Shown here: piece by piece, positions 38,769 to 47,550 of the stretch
Layout: every line of letters begins with the position of its first letter
Position numbering within the stretch: position 1 is the stretch's first letter
Assembly (NCBI RefSeq): GCF_002291425.1
Contig: NZ_CP014136.1
Coordinates: 3,100,001-3,164,000, forward strand
DNA from: Gibbsiella quercinecans
GTDB lineage: Bacteria > Pseudomonadota > Gammaproteobacteria > Enterobacterales > Enterobacteriaceae
Length of the DNA: 64,000 nt
Direction: 5' to 3'
Notes under the pieces: generated by a model
What the model was told of the DNA's origin: nothing
The model's input: only the letters and a program-made list of their open reading frames with translations
Database searches by the model: none
Translations under genes and position numbers: made by a program

Positions 38769-39608
38769 CTATATTTTTTGATGATTCATTAACTGCATGG
38801 CATTGGCGCGCTGTGAGCAATCAATCACATTCACGCCGTTCCATGCCAGTTCCTGTTGGAGTTCCTTATCTTTTAAACTGTCGGTAATTAAAAAATCGAC
38901 GTCACGGTAATGGCAGATGCGCGCGAATGAGGGGCGCAGGAATTTCCCCGCATCGAGCAATAAATATTTTCTTTCCGATGCCAGCAGCATCTGCTGTTTT
39001 AAATGGGCATTGTTTTCATTTGCCGCACGTAAATAACCATCGTTGCCCAGGCTGCTGCATGAAAAGAACGTTTTATTAATCAGAAAATCCTTTAAGGGTT
39101 GTTCCGCCACCACGCCGTTAAAATCTTCGTTATGCGCGGAGTATTCTCCCCCCAGGCAAATGGTGCGAATACGTTCTTTGGCCGCCAGCGTCTGGACGAT
39201 CTGCAGTGAGTTGGTTAACACCGTCAGCTCGACATCCGGCAACTGGCGCGCCAGAAACCAGGTTGTGGTGCTGCTGTCCAGTAAAATACAGTCGCCCGGG
39301 TTGATAAAATCGAGCGCCCGCTTGGCGATTTGCGTTTTTTGCTGCGTGTTTTCATGCATACGCAAACGAAAAGCCAATTCATGTTCGCTGAAATTACTGT
39401 TTTTTTCGGGCAGGTTGCGCTCATGTTTTCGCATTACTACCGCGCCGCCGTGGCTGCGTTGTAATAAACCCTTTTTCTCCAAGCGGGTTAAATCGCGGCG
39501 AATCGTTTCCTGTGATACCCGGCAAAGATTCACCAGTTCAGCAACCAGTACCCGGCCATGAAGATTTAATTCCTCCACGATCAAGCGGTGTCTTTCAATC
39601 GGCAACAT
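38769..39608 (-). CDS. DeoR-family regulator of the allose/nucleoside operon
   Basis: 279 residues beginning MLPIERHRLIVEEL. Winged HTH with VAELVNLCRVSQETIRRDL, then LLQRSHGGAVV. The sensor domain carries LLDSSTTTWFLARQLP, as in other DeoR proteins binding sugar phosphates. It lies upstream of the ABC ATPase on the same strand, so it may be co-transcribed with, and repress, its own operon. A CRP-like site lies 148 bp upstream. Confidence 0.9.
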   Translation of the reverse strand: MLPIERHRLIVEELNLHGRVLVAELVNLCRVSQETIRRDLTRLEKKGLLQRSHGGAVVMRKHERNLPEKNSNFSEHELAFRLRMHENTQQKTQIAKRALDFINPGDCILLDSSTTTWFLARQLPDVELTVLTNSLQIVQTLAAKERIRTICLGGEYSAHNEDFNGVVAEQPLKDFLINKTFFSCSSLGNDGYLRAANENNAHLKQQMLLASERKYLLLDAGKFLRPSFARICHYRDVDFLITDSLKDKELQQELAWNGVNVIDCSQRANAMQLMNHQKI

Positions 39609-40061
39609 AGCAACCTCCGATGACTATAAGTTAGAAGATCCGGCCGGCGTAAAATGTGCACCAGCCGAAACTGTCGGCCGGCATTTTTACTGCCGTTTAA
39701 AAATTGATGAATGTCGTTAAAAGAAGTGAAATAAATAACAATTTGCACGTTTAATAGTGAGCATAATCACAAAAATAATCGTTTCAGGCATAAAACGCGC
39801 CCAAGCGCGTTGGTGATGAAAAAACTATTCTTCAGAGATTACTATGACTGTTAATGCCCGTTTGTGAGGATATGACCGTTTTTCACTCGGGATTGGCAAA
39901 GGGGTAAGGATGGAGGGTGAGCGATTTTGTGCTGAATGGATGCGTTGGCGATGGGGGATAGCACCGTTATTCGCCGGATAGGGAACCGCAGGGGCGTGAC
40001 CTTAACCCCTGCGACATGGCGAAATAATGTGTGCGGCGGCGTGCAGAGAATCGCATGAGCA
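39609..40061. promoter_or_regulatory. Intergenic region upstream of the operon regulator
   Basis: 453 bp between the regulator start and the yjiN stop. The AT-rich half nearest the regulator holds a CRP-like site (39756-39771). Near 39979-40015 there is a GCAGGGG/CCCCTGC inverted repeat just beyond the yjiN stop that could act as its terminator, though no T-run follows. Confidence 0.45.
39756..39771. promoter_or_regulatory. CRP-like site upstream of the allose/nucleoside operon
   Basis: AGTGA-GCATAA-TCACA matches the CRP consensus TGTGA-N6-TCACA at nine of ten defined positions. It sits 148 bp before the regulator start, suggesting catabolite control. Confidence 0.6.
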
Positions 40062-41360
40062 TCACTGCCCCACGCGCACCCAGGCGATCAACACCGGAAG
40101 CTGCGATAACAGATACAATATCAGGCCGATCACGCCGCCCACCACTGTGCCGTTGATGCGGATACGCTGTAAATCCTTGCCGATATTCAGTTCTACCTGG
40201 TGCGACATATCGCGCGCGTCCCAGCTTTTTACCGTGTCGCTGATATGGCGGCTTAAAAACGTCGAAAATTCCGGGGCGGCATGGGTGGCCGCTTCTTCCA
40301 TATGCTGATTCAGCGAAGCGCGCAGTTCCGCATCTTGCTGCAATGCTTCCCCCAGCCACTGCCCGGCGGCGCTGGCCCTGGCGTGCAATACCGAGTCGGT
40401 TTTGTCCAGATCCGCTTTCAGCCAGGCGCGCAGATCGCCCCATAGCTGGCTTATGTAGCTGTTTAGGGCCTCGTCCTGTTTCAGATAGTCTTTGATCTCT
40501 TCGGCTTTCAGTTGCATCTCCGGGCTGCTGCGCAACTGCGCGATCAGCCGCTGCACGGCGCGGTTAAAGCCCTGGCGCAATTCGTGCGCGCCATCCTGCT
40601 CGATATCATTAAGAATGGATTGCACCGCGCTGGCGGCCAGTTCTGCGCTTTTGTCGCCCACCCAGTCGGTCGGCAGCATTTTCTCGGTGATGGGGTGTTC
40701 GCGCTTGAGCCAACTGACGACCTGCTGGGCGATAAACGCGTGCGTTCCCGGTTTGTTCACCAGATGCAACAGTTGGCGGATGGCGTCATCCAGCAGCACC
40801 TGGTGGCGGTTGTTTTTAGTCAGACTCTCTAACAACATGGCTGACGTTTGCGATAAATCCACCTTATCAATCGCCTTGTGAATGGCGCTGCGCATAAATG
40901 CCTGAATGCGTTGGTCATCGGCCAGATCGAGAAACCCGCGGATCATTTTCAGCAGATAGCCGCTGAACTGTGCGGCATTCGCCGGCGTGCTGAGCCAGTT
41001 GGCGATGATCTGCGCCGGATCGTGGCGGCGAATGAGCGCCAGCAGGGCATTGGTGTTGAGGAATTTATCCTGCACGAACAGCGCCAGGTTATCGGCAATG
41101 CGATTCTTGTTGCGCGGGATAATGGCGGTGTGGCGGCCCACCAGCGGTATCGGCACCCGGCGGAACAGCGCGCTGACGGCAAACCAGTCGGCCAATGCGC
41201 CGACCATCGCTGCCTCTGAGATGGCTTTCAGCACGCTGATCCAGGCATTGGCGGGGAACCACAGCGGGTAAAGCACGGTGGCGATAAAAATACCCGCGGC
41301 GCCGCATAACAGCAGCAGTGGAAGGCGTTTGGCGCTGGCCAGTTCGGTTTCTTTAGTCAT
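40062..41360 (-). CDS. yjiN: DUF445 membrane protein YjiN
   Basis: 432 residues from [17 protein letters not shown], chosen because relatives start at this point; an in-frame ATG at 41381 is also possible and neither has a clear ribosome site. There is an N-terminal membrane segment near residues 15-35, then [20 protein letters not shown], a DUF445 hallmark. A long helical region follows, with a last membrane segment [19 protein letters not shown] at the end. Function unknown; it is a conserved enteric inner-membrane protein. Confidence 0.88.
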   Translation of the reverse strand: MTKETELASAKRLPLLLLCGAAGIFIATVLYPLWFPANAWISVLKAISEAAMVGALADWFAVSALFRRVPIPLVGRHTAIIPRNKNRIADNLALFVQDKFLNTNALLALIRRHDPAQIIANWLSTPANAAQFSGYLLKMIRGFLDLADDQRIQAFMRSAIHKAIDKVDLSQTSAMLLESLTKNNRHQVLLDDAIRQLLHLVNKPGTHAFIAQQVVSWLKREHPITEKMLPTDWVGDKSAELAASAVQSILNDIEQDGAHELRQGFNRAVQRLIAQLRSSPEMQLKAEEIKDYLKQDEALNSYISQLWGDLRAWLKADLDKTDSVLHARASAAGQWLGEALQQDAELRASLNQHMEEAATHAAPEFSTFLSRHISDTVKSWDARDMSHQVELNIGKDLQRIRINGTVVGGVIGLILYLLSQLPVLIAWVRVGQ

Positions 41361-41805
41361 GTGGTTGTGTGGGTTGCCCATTATTCAAATCAATGACACG
41401 TACATCTATCTTGGCAGACTGTAGACGAATTTTGCGATGGCGGGGGATTTAACGATGAATGTGGTTGTGGTTGAGGGTAGTCCTACTGCTATGCGGTAAT
41501 GGCATGGGTGCTATGGCGGCACCTTCATCCTGCAGCCAACTGGGCAATATTTTGACGCTATCAGCATGTGAAGTTGCTCATGGATACATGCAAAACGAAT
41601 TATTCACGAAACAACATACGGTAAGTGTGGCCTGTTGCCGGGCCTAGGCGGAGCTATTTGCCATGTTTACCTCTACCTCGCCATCAGATAATGGCAGCTT
41701 ACCGATATACTAAATGGGGAAATATCCCGCTTTCATTGATCCATTTTCCATATTTATAAGTTACGATATATTCATTAAATTTATATTTTTACTGTGAGTA
41801 TTCGT
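41361..41805. other. Intergenic region before the HNH gene
   Basis: 445 bp without a convincing gene. A 62-codon frame at 41459-41647 lacks a ribosome site and known similarity. The last 100 bp before the HNH start are AT-rich and probably carry its promoter. Confidence 0.4.
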
Positions 41806-42609
41806 ATGTCGTTTACTGTAATTGCGGAAATGGATGAATCCAAATGGGACGATAAGCCTGGTGAGGAGTACCACTTCCCAAAACGTTACGCCAAAATGCT
41901 CACGCCCGGAACCCACGTGATCTACTACAAAGGACGGCTTAAAGATAAGCGCTTTCGTGAGCATCGCCTTTCTGACGACCCACACTATTTTGCCATTGCA
42001 ACTATCGCCGACGTTTATCCAGACCCCAATGCTAAACGTGGCGAGCTGTATGCCATGGTAAAAGACTATCAGCCTTTCACTAAACCGCTACTCGCCAAAA
42101 CGGGCACGGGCTATTTTGAAACAATCCCGACTAGCCGCCAATCGAACTACTGGCGTGATGGTGTTCGGCCCATAACCGAAAATATTTATCAAACGATTGT
42201 CAAACATGCCGCACTTGGCCCTATCGCGGCGCCGGTGGTTGAGGACGAAGAGGATTACAACACCAGTTTTGAGTCTACCACCACGTACCAAGAAGGGGCG
42301 AAGGTCAGTTACTACACCACCAAATATGAACGCAATAGTAAGTTAAAACGCGCGGCAGTGAAGCTGCATGGCACCACATGTTACGTCTGCGGCTTTAATT
42401 TTAAGGCGTTTTACGGTGAGTATGCTGCGGGGTTTATTCATATTCACCATTTGCAACCCGTCTCTGAGTTTGGCGGCGAGAAGGATGTGAACCCCGCGAC
42501 CGATCTCGTTCCGGTATGCGCCAACTGCCACAGCATTATCCATCGCAAAAAAGATAGAACGCTGTCGATTGAAGAACTCAAAGCGATGATCCAGCAGCAG
42601 AAAGCATAA
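41806..42609 (+). CDS. HNH endonuclease with PUA/EVE-like N-terminal domain
   Basis: 267 residues from MSFTVIAEMDESKW; a GTG four codons earlier has no ribosome site. Residues 1-130 (YHFPKRYAKMLTPG, HVIYYKGR, DPHYFAIATIADV) resemble the modified-base-reading PUA/EVE-like domains found on HNH nucleases. Residues 190-245 form the nuclease: CYVC (192, 195), IHIHHLQP (His214/215) and CANCH (238-242). The layout suggests a modification-dependent (type IV-like) restriction enzyme. It is a single gene, not overlapping neighbours, and stands between yjiN and an IS remnant. It is AT-richer than yjiN, so probably acquired. Confidence 0.8.
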   Translation: MSFTVIAEMDESKWDDKPGEEYHFPKRYAKMLTPGTHVIYYKGRLKDKRFREHRLSDDPHYFAIATIADVYPDPNAKRGELYAMVKDYQPFTKPLLAKTGTGYFETIPTSRQSNYWRDGVRPITENIYQTIVKHAALGPIAAPVVEDEEDYNTSFESTTTYQEGAKVSYYTTKYERNSKLKRAAVKLHGTTCYVCGFNFKAFYGEYAAGFIHIHHLQPVSEFGGEKDVNPATDLVPVCANCHSIIHRKKDRTLSIEELKAMIQQQKA

Positions 42610-43144
42610 GTTAAAATGCGCTGTTAGGTATTGAGCAGCGGCAACTCCACTGTCGGCCTACTTCCGCTATCCGGCAGACATCCGCAAATCTGTTTGACCG
42701 CTTCGATTTTAAACTCTTCAGGATAACGTTTACCGCTCATGGGCACCTCTTTTTTAAGTCTTCTTAAATGACTCTGAGGTGTTTGTTAAACCTGTGGCGA
42801 TTCATTTATATGTTGCCAGAAAAATTATTTATTCTTTACGGAAATGATGGTATGGATAAATCGCCCAGAAAAAACAGGTCATGACAGTGAAATTCACTGC
42901 CTTCATTATCTGAATCAAATAATGCAAACTGATCGCGAAGATTATTGTTCAAACAACATCCGCACAGAGGATTATTCTGTGTTAAAGCTGGTTTTATGAA
43001 CATATAAACTACCTTATTTATAAAATTAATTAAATAGTAATAAGATATGAATTGGTTCTAGGTTTTGAATGTCATTACATTACAGTGCATTTATGAACGT
43101 TAACATTTGACTTTGTATGGGTATCGTGTGATGATTTTTTAGAT
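42610..43144. other. AT-rich region left of the microcin genes
   Basis: About 535 bp. It contains the IS3 5'-end remnant (42685-42804), then AT-rich DNA that I could not assign. The Fur-like site starts right at its end. Confidence 0.5.
42685..42804 (-). mobile_element. IS3-family 5' end remnant flanking the microcin locus
   Basis: The minus strand begins with the terminal repeat TGAATCGCCACAGG at 42804. A short leader follows and then OrfA from the ATG at 42740 (MSGKRYPEEFKIEAVKQI), lost afterwards. The segment 42772-42804 is almost identical to 54088-54121 on the other side of the microcin genes. Confidence 0.85.
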
Positions 43145-43163
43145 GCAAATGGTAATCATTCAC
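43145..43163. promoter_or_regulatory. Fur-box-like site
   Basis: The 19 bp GCAAATGGTAATCATTCAC match the Fur consensus GATAATGATAATCATTATC at 14 positions. It lies 15 bp before the first small gene of the microcin locus. Known siderophore-microcin loci are iron regulated, which supports the call. Confidence 0.65.
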
Positions 43164-43178
43164 CATTGGGGGGAGGGA

Positions 43179-43334
43179 ATGCTAAATACTCTAAATAATA
43201 TTAACAAGGAGCTGTGTGATTTAGACTGTCCGGACGATGATGGCGCTGATGATGAAACTATTAATAGGAATATTATGATTGTTTCATTAATTATGTCTGG
43301 TGTGTTGCTAGAATACTCTATTTATATGTGCTGA
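43179..43334 (+). CDS. 51-residue peptide at the head of the microcin locus
   Basis: It starts MLNTLNNINKELCDLD with GGGGAGGGA directly upstream. The middle is very acidic (CPDDDGADDET), and the C-terminus NIMIVSLIMSGVLLEYSIYMC is hydrophobic and could be a single membrane helix. It has three cysteines. Its place at the start of the iron-regulated locus recalls the small mchX/mceX genes of known microcin operons. It might also be a second peptide or an immunity factor; no homologue is recognised. Confidence 0.5.
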   Translation: MLNTLNNINKELCDLDCPDDDGADDETINRNIMIVSLIMSGVLLEYSIYMC

Positions 43335-43542
43335 AATTTTCTGGCATAGACATAAGCATCTTTAATATTAATAATATTCTGGTGTCATTCATCAGAGACT
43401 GCCAGTCACTGTTAACTAGAATTAATTACCTGGAGTGTTATTTGATTTACCATGTTGTGAGGGATTAGTATGTTGATTGAGGTTATAACGCTATAAAATT
43501 ACAAAAATATTGTTGAGTGTATTATTTATTGGGATAATTGAA
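43335..43542. other. AT-rich leader between the small peptide and the NRPS
   Basis: 208 bp. No recognisable gene. It may carry a second promoter or leader for the NRPS gene. Confidence 0.35.
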
Positions 43543-46500
43543 ATGGAATATTCTTCTGGCATTTTTCCTCTAACAGATGCACAGCTGGGGGTGTGGTATG
43601 CTTCCCTGGCTAATAACTCATCCCGGCTTTATGTGACTGGGCAGTGTTTACAACTGTCTGGAGATATAGTAATTCCCATATTGCTTCAGGCAATTAAACA
43701 GGCAATTTCTGAAATCGAGGTGCTTAACTACAGTTACATTGACAATGATGGCATACCTTCTTTCGATCCGGATTCTCGTTGTACCGATTTGGATGTTGCA
43801 CTTCACGACCTTCGTATGAATAACAATCCAGAGATTGTTGCCCAGCAATTAATAGAACAAATCGTTAGTCAGGAATCCGGACTGGATAGTCTGCATGAGC
43901 ACATTAATGTGTTGTATTTAGTACATGACCATAAGCTAATATGGTTTTCGCGTATACACCATGTTGCTTTTGATGCTTATGCTTATTATATGTTCCACAG
44001 GCGTGCTGGCGAGAATTACAATTCGTTACTACTTGGAGAAGTTCAAGAAAAGAGTCAATTTACAGATTTGTATACCTTATGTGAGGAAGACTTACGTTAC
44101 AGAAAAAGCACACAATTTCTTAATGACAATCGGTACTGGAAGCAACTGTGCGCAGACTTGCCGACACCAACTTTCCTGGGAGGGTTAGCCCAGGATTTAA
44201 CAACAGAAACCATACAATTTGAAGAAGTCGTTGAGGATGACTTATCTCAGACCATTGAGTTATTTTATCAACGCAATAGAATAGCACTGTCTGATATTTT
44301 TCTCAGCATTTTTACTAGTTATTTTTCTTTATGCCTTTCAGGTGAACGCAGGTTAGTGTTTGGACTTCCCTGCATGAACCGCCAGGATTCTTTTAGTGCC
44401 CATGCAGCAATTACGCGGAGTAATATCCTCCCGCTAATACTTTATTTTCCTGATGGTGCGTCGTTTAAAGATGTTTGTTCAATTGTAGCAAAAAGCAGGA
44501 AGGAATTACTCAAGCATCAACGTTATCGTGGTGAGTGGATTGCCAGAGATATTGGAAGGGTTGGAGACACACTACCCCTTTACGGCATAGAACTGAATAT
44601 ATTACCAAGTTTTCCTGCTCCTGACTTTTCATGTCTGAATACAAAAACCACGCATACAACTACAGGACCAGTCAGGGATATCAATGTTCACCTGGAGCTA
44701 GGAGAAAATTTTCGGCCGCGGGTTCTCAGGCTGATAGCAAATGCATCCCGACATAGTCAGAAGGAGTTGCAACTGCATGTACGCCGTCTGTTACATTGGA
44801 CTCGTCAGTTAATAAAGGCTCCTGAATTATCTCTGCGGGAATTACCGTTTGCTATGCCTGTCGAGACAGATGAAATAGCAAAATGGAATAATACTGAACA
44901 TGTTCTTAAAACTAACAATATTTTAGAATTGTTTTACCTACAGGCTCAGGAAAATCCACATCAAATTGCTGTGATGGATGAGTCCAGGAGTTTAACGTAC
45001 TCTGAACTTGAAAAGCATTCCTGGCAGTATGCGCAGGCGCTCGATTATTACCTGAACGGTGCAAACGGAAAGGTAATTGGGTTAGCCCTCGAGCGTAGCG
45101 TGGAACTCGAGATCCTTCTACTGGCTATTCTCCGGGCTGGCGCCATAATTTTACCTTTATCGCTGGAGATTCCTCAACTCCGACTGAAGAAAATGCTTAA
45201 ACAGGCTGGAGCAGCCCTGACAATATCCAACCTTGCCGATCAGATCAAACTGCCGTCAGGTTATCCCCTGTTGGCTGTAGAATCACTGGCCTTGATAGCA
45301 GAACAGTCAGAAAGCGCGCCGCGGAAACTCCCTTCAGCAACCAGCGGACATGCTCCTGCCTATATATTGTTCACTTCTGGTTCCAGTGGAGAGCCTAAAG
45401 GAGTGATGGTCGGGCATCTGGCATTAGCAAATCGTCTGCAATGGATGCTGGCTGAATACAAGCTCAACCAGACAGATCGAGTTTTACAGAAGACGCCTGT
45501 GACTTTTGATGTCTCGATTTGGGAATTCTTCCTGCCATTGATTGGAGGGGCAACATTGGTGATGGCGCGACCAGGTGGGCATAGAGATCCTTTTTACCTT
45601 CTGGGCTGCATTAAAAAATATAACATTACAACCTTACATTTCGTTCCATCAATGCTGGGCTTATTCCTTGATGCTCTTGAATTCCGTCCTACCTCGTTAC
45701 CCTTACGAAGAGTTTTTGTCAGCGGAGAGGCTCTGACATCAGAACTCGTGGGCCGCTATAATTTATTACAGACCGTACCATTACATAATCTCTATGGACC
45801 GACGGAAGCTGCTATTGATGTGACTTATTATGCAGTGCAACCAGAGAACACTGAAAAGAGTGTTCCTATCGGCCGTCCAATCTGGAATACAAAAATTCAT
45901 ATACTTAGTGAAGATGGTAAAACCTTACCGATTGGTATGGCAGGGGAACTATATATTGAAGGGATTTGTCTTGCAGATGGTTATGTTAGCCGACCGGACT
46001 TAACTGCTGAACGTTTTGTAACGTGTTTTGATGGAAGTCGGTGTTACCGGACAGGCGATTTGGCCCGCTGGCGTTTCGATGGAGAGGTTGACTATCTTGG
46101 GCGTCTGGATCAGCAGGTTAAAATACATGGTCAGCGAATCGAGCTGGAAGAGATTGACGCTGTTATCGGAAAACATCCTAAGGTTCTACAGGCCTGCACC
46201 AATATCTATGCGGGCCGTATTGTCGCCTATATTGTTGCGACCAGGGGGGCAGAGTCATATGAACAGGAAATACAAGAACTCTGTCGCGATTATCTGCCGG
46301 TCTACATGCAACCACAGCAGATAGTCTTTCTTAACAGGTTTCCCCTGAGCCCTAATGGAAAACTAGACAGAAAAGCTTTTCCTGCGCCGCCAGCATATAA
46401 AAGTGAAGATGGTGGTGTACCTTCCAGTCTGCTTGAACAACGGATATGTGAGTATTTTGCTGACGCTTTGGAGCTACCATCCATAGCCCCCGACGCAAAT

Positions 46501-47550
46501 TTCTTTAACCTGGGAGGTAATTCCCTGAGTGCGGTAAGTGTCGCGACCAGGATAAATGCCGGTCTTGGATGGAATATTTCAATAGCCACTATTTTCGCAC
46601 ACCCGACACCCAAGGCGTTAGCCGGAAAAGACAAGTATGATGATCTTAACATGCTTGATACAGTTCTATTATTGCGGCCTGCTCCACATCCTTCGCAAAA
46701 GAAATTGCCCACCCTTTTTTGTGTTCATCCGGCAGGTGGAATTGCATGGTGTTACAGCGGGCTGGCGCGATTCTTGAAAACGCCGTGTGAAATTGTGGGA
46801 TTGCAGGCTAAGGGTTTGACGTCTGGAAGCAACATTACTAACTCAATGGATGAAATGGCTCAGGAATATGTGGAACATATACGCGCCCGCCAGCCTAAAG
46901 GTCCATATTGGCTGATTGGATGGTCTGTAGGGGGGATGATTGCTCATAAAATCGCTACATATCTTGAAAAACAAGGACAAAAAGTCCAGCTTCTAGCCAT
47001 GATGGACTCGTACCCCAGCGATTTATGGAGACGTTTTGCATTTGAAGACCTTAATATGCAGGAAGAAGAAAGCATGGCTCTTGCTGCTTTACTTTTCATT
47101 GCAGGTATCGCGTTGCCTTTCAACCAGGAACTTCCTTCACTGATAGTGCCAAAAGGCGAAACTCTCAAGCGTCAACAGACTATTGAATTATTGAGAAAAA
47201 ATGGTAATGCACTTGCCAGCCTGGATGATCAGATACTGGACAGGCTTATTAATGTGGTAATTAACAGCCGCCGTCTGGTTGGTGGCTCAAGCCACGATAT
47301 TTACCACGGTGATATGCTTTTCTTTACTGCCGCATCCCCCCGAGCGGAGAGTTGGCTGGATATTGAGGCCTGGCGCCCATATGTTCGTGGGAAAATCAAT
47401 AATATTGATATTAACTGTGATCATCCTGGTATGGCAAGAACGGAGGCGCTACGTGAGATAGCACGGTATTTAGACGAAGTATTTGTACGCTTCGGAATAT
47501 ATTCATCTCCTAATTTGCAGAGTCTAACAGAGGAGCGTACGACAAAATGA
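43543..47550 (+). CDS. EntF-like nonribosomal peptide synthetase (C-A-PCP-TE)
   Basis: 1335 residues from MEYSSGIFPLTDAQLGVW; an upstream TTG is less likely. Condensation domain with HHVAFDA at residues 139-145 (catalytic His140 kept; final Gly of HHxxxDG is Ala). The adenylation domain has FTSGSSGEPKGV, FDVSIWEFF (near 654), LHFVPSML, VFVSGEAL and LYGPTEAAIDV. The specificity residues read D-V-W-H-F-S-L-I-D-K, one conservative change from the EntF serine code. PCP carrier Ser994 is in GGNSL, and the thioesterase Ser1128 in GWSVGG. EntF joins and cyclises three dihydroxybenzoyl-serines to enterobactin. It overlaps the MchC-like gene by 4 bp, tying it to microcin modification. EntB/EntE partners are not in the window. 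Confidence 0.92.
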   Translation: MEYSSGIFPLTDAQLGVWYASLANNSSRLYVTGQCLQLSGDIVIPILLQAIKQAISEIEVLNYSYIDNDGIPSFDPDSRCTDLDVALHDLRMNNNPEIVAQQLIEQIVSQESGLDSLHEHINVLYLVHDHKLIWFSRIHHVAFDAYAYYMFHRRAGENYNSLLLGEVQEKSQFTDLYTLCEEDLRYRKSTQFLNDNRYWKQLCADLPTPTFLGGLAQDLTTETIQFEEVVEDDLSQTIELFYQRNRIALSDIFLSIFTSYFSLCLSGERRLVFGLPCMNRQDSFSAHAAITRSNILPLILYFPDGASFKDVCSIVAKSRKELLKHQRYRGEWIARDIGRVGDTLPLYGIELNILPSFPAPDFSCLNTKTTHTTTGPVRDINVHLELGENFRPRVLRLIANASRHSQKELQLHVRRLLHWTRQLIKAPELSLRELPFAMPVETDEIAKWNNTEHVLKTNNILELFYLQAQENPHQIAVMDESRSLTYSELEKHSWQYAQALDYYLNGANGKVIGLALERSVELEILLLAILRAGAIILPLSLEIPQLRLKKMLKQAGAALTISNLADQIKLPSGYPLLAVESLALIAEQSESAPRKLPSATSGHAPAYILFTSGSSGEPKGVMVGHLALANRLQWMLAEYKLNQTDRVLQKTPVTFDVSIWEFFLPLIGGATLVMARPGGHRDPFYLLGCIKKYNITTLHFVPSMLGLFLDALEFRPTSLPLRRVFVSGEALTSELVGRYNLLQTVPLHNLYGPTEAAIDVTYYAVQPENTEKSVPIGRPIWNTKIHILSEDGKTLPIGMAGELYIEGICLADGYVSRPDLTAERFVTCFDGSRCYRTGDLARWRFDGEVDYLGRLDQQVKIHGQRIELEEIDAVIGKHPKVLQACTNIYAGRIVAYIVATRGAESYEQEIQELCRDYLPVYMQPQQIVFLNRFPLSPNGKLDRKAFPAPPAYKSEDGGVPSSLLEQRICEYFADALELPSIAPDANFFNLGGNSLSAVSVATRINAGLGWNISIATIFAHPTPKALAGKDKYDDLNMLDTVLLLRPAPHPSQKKLPTLFCVHPAGGIAWCYSGLARFLKTPCEIVGLQAKGLTSGSNITNSMDEMAQEYVEHIRARQPKGPYWLIGWSVGGMIAHKIATYLEKQGQKVQLLAMMDSYPSDLWRRFAFEDLNMQEEESMALAALLFIAGIALPFNQELPSLIVPKGETLKRQQTIELLRKNGNALASLDDQILDRLINVVINSRRLVGGSSHDIYHGDMLFFTAASPRAESWLDIEAWRPYVRGKINNIDINCDHPGMARTEALREIARYLDEVFVRFGIYSSPNLQSLTEERTTK

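Noticed and set aside
41459-41647. 62-codon frame with several cysteines upstream of the HNH gene
   Set aside because: No ribosome site, no recognised similarity and poor codon use; left as unassigned intergenic DNA.
43543-47550. Independent siderophore cluster (enterobactin or serratiochelin)
   Set aside because: No DHB synthesis genes, phosphopantetheinyl transferase or siderophore receptor lie nearby, and the gene is translationally coupled to the microcin attachment gene.
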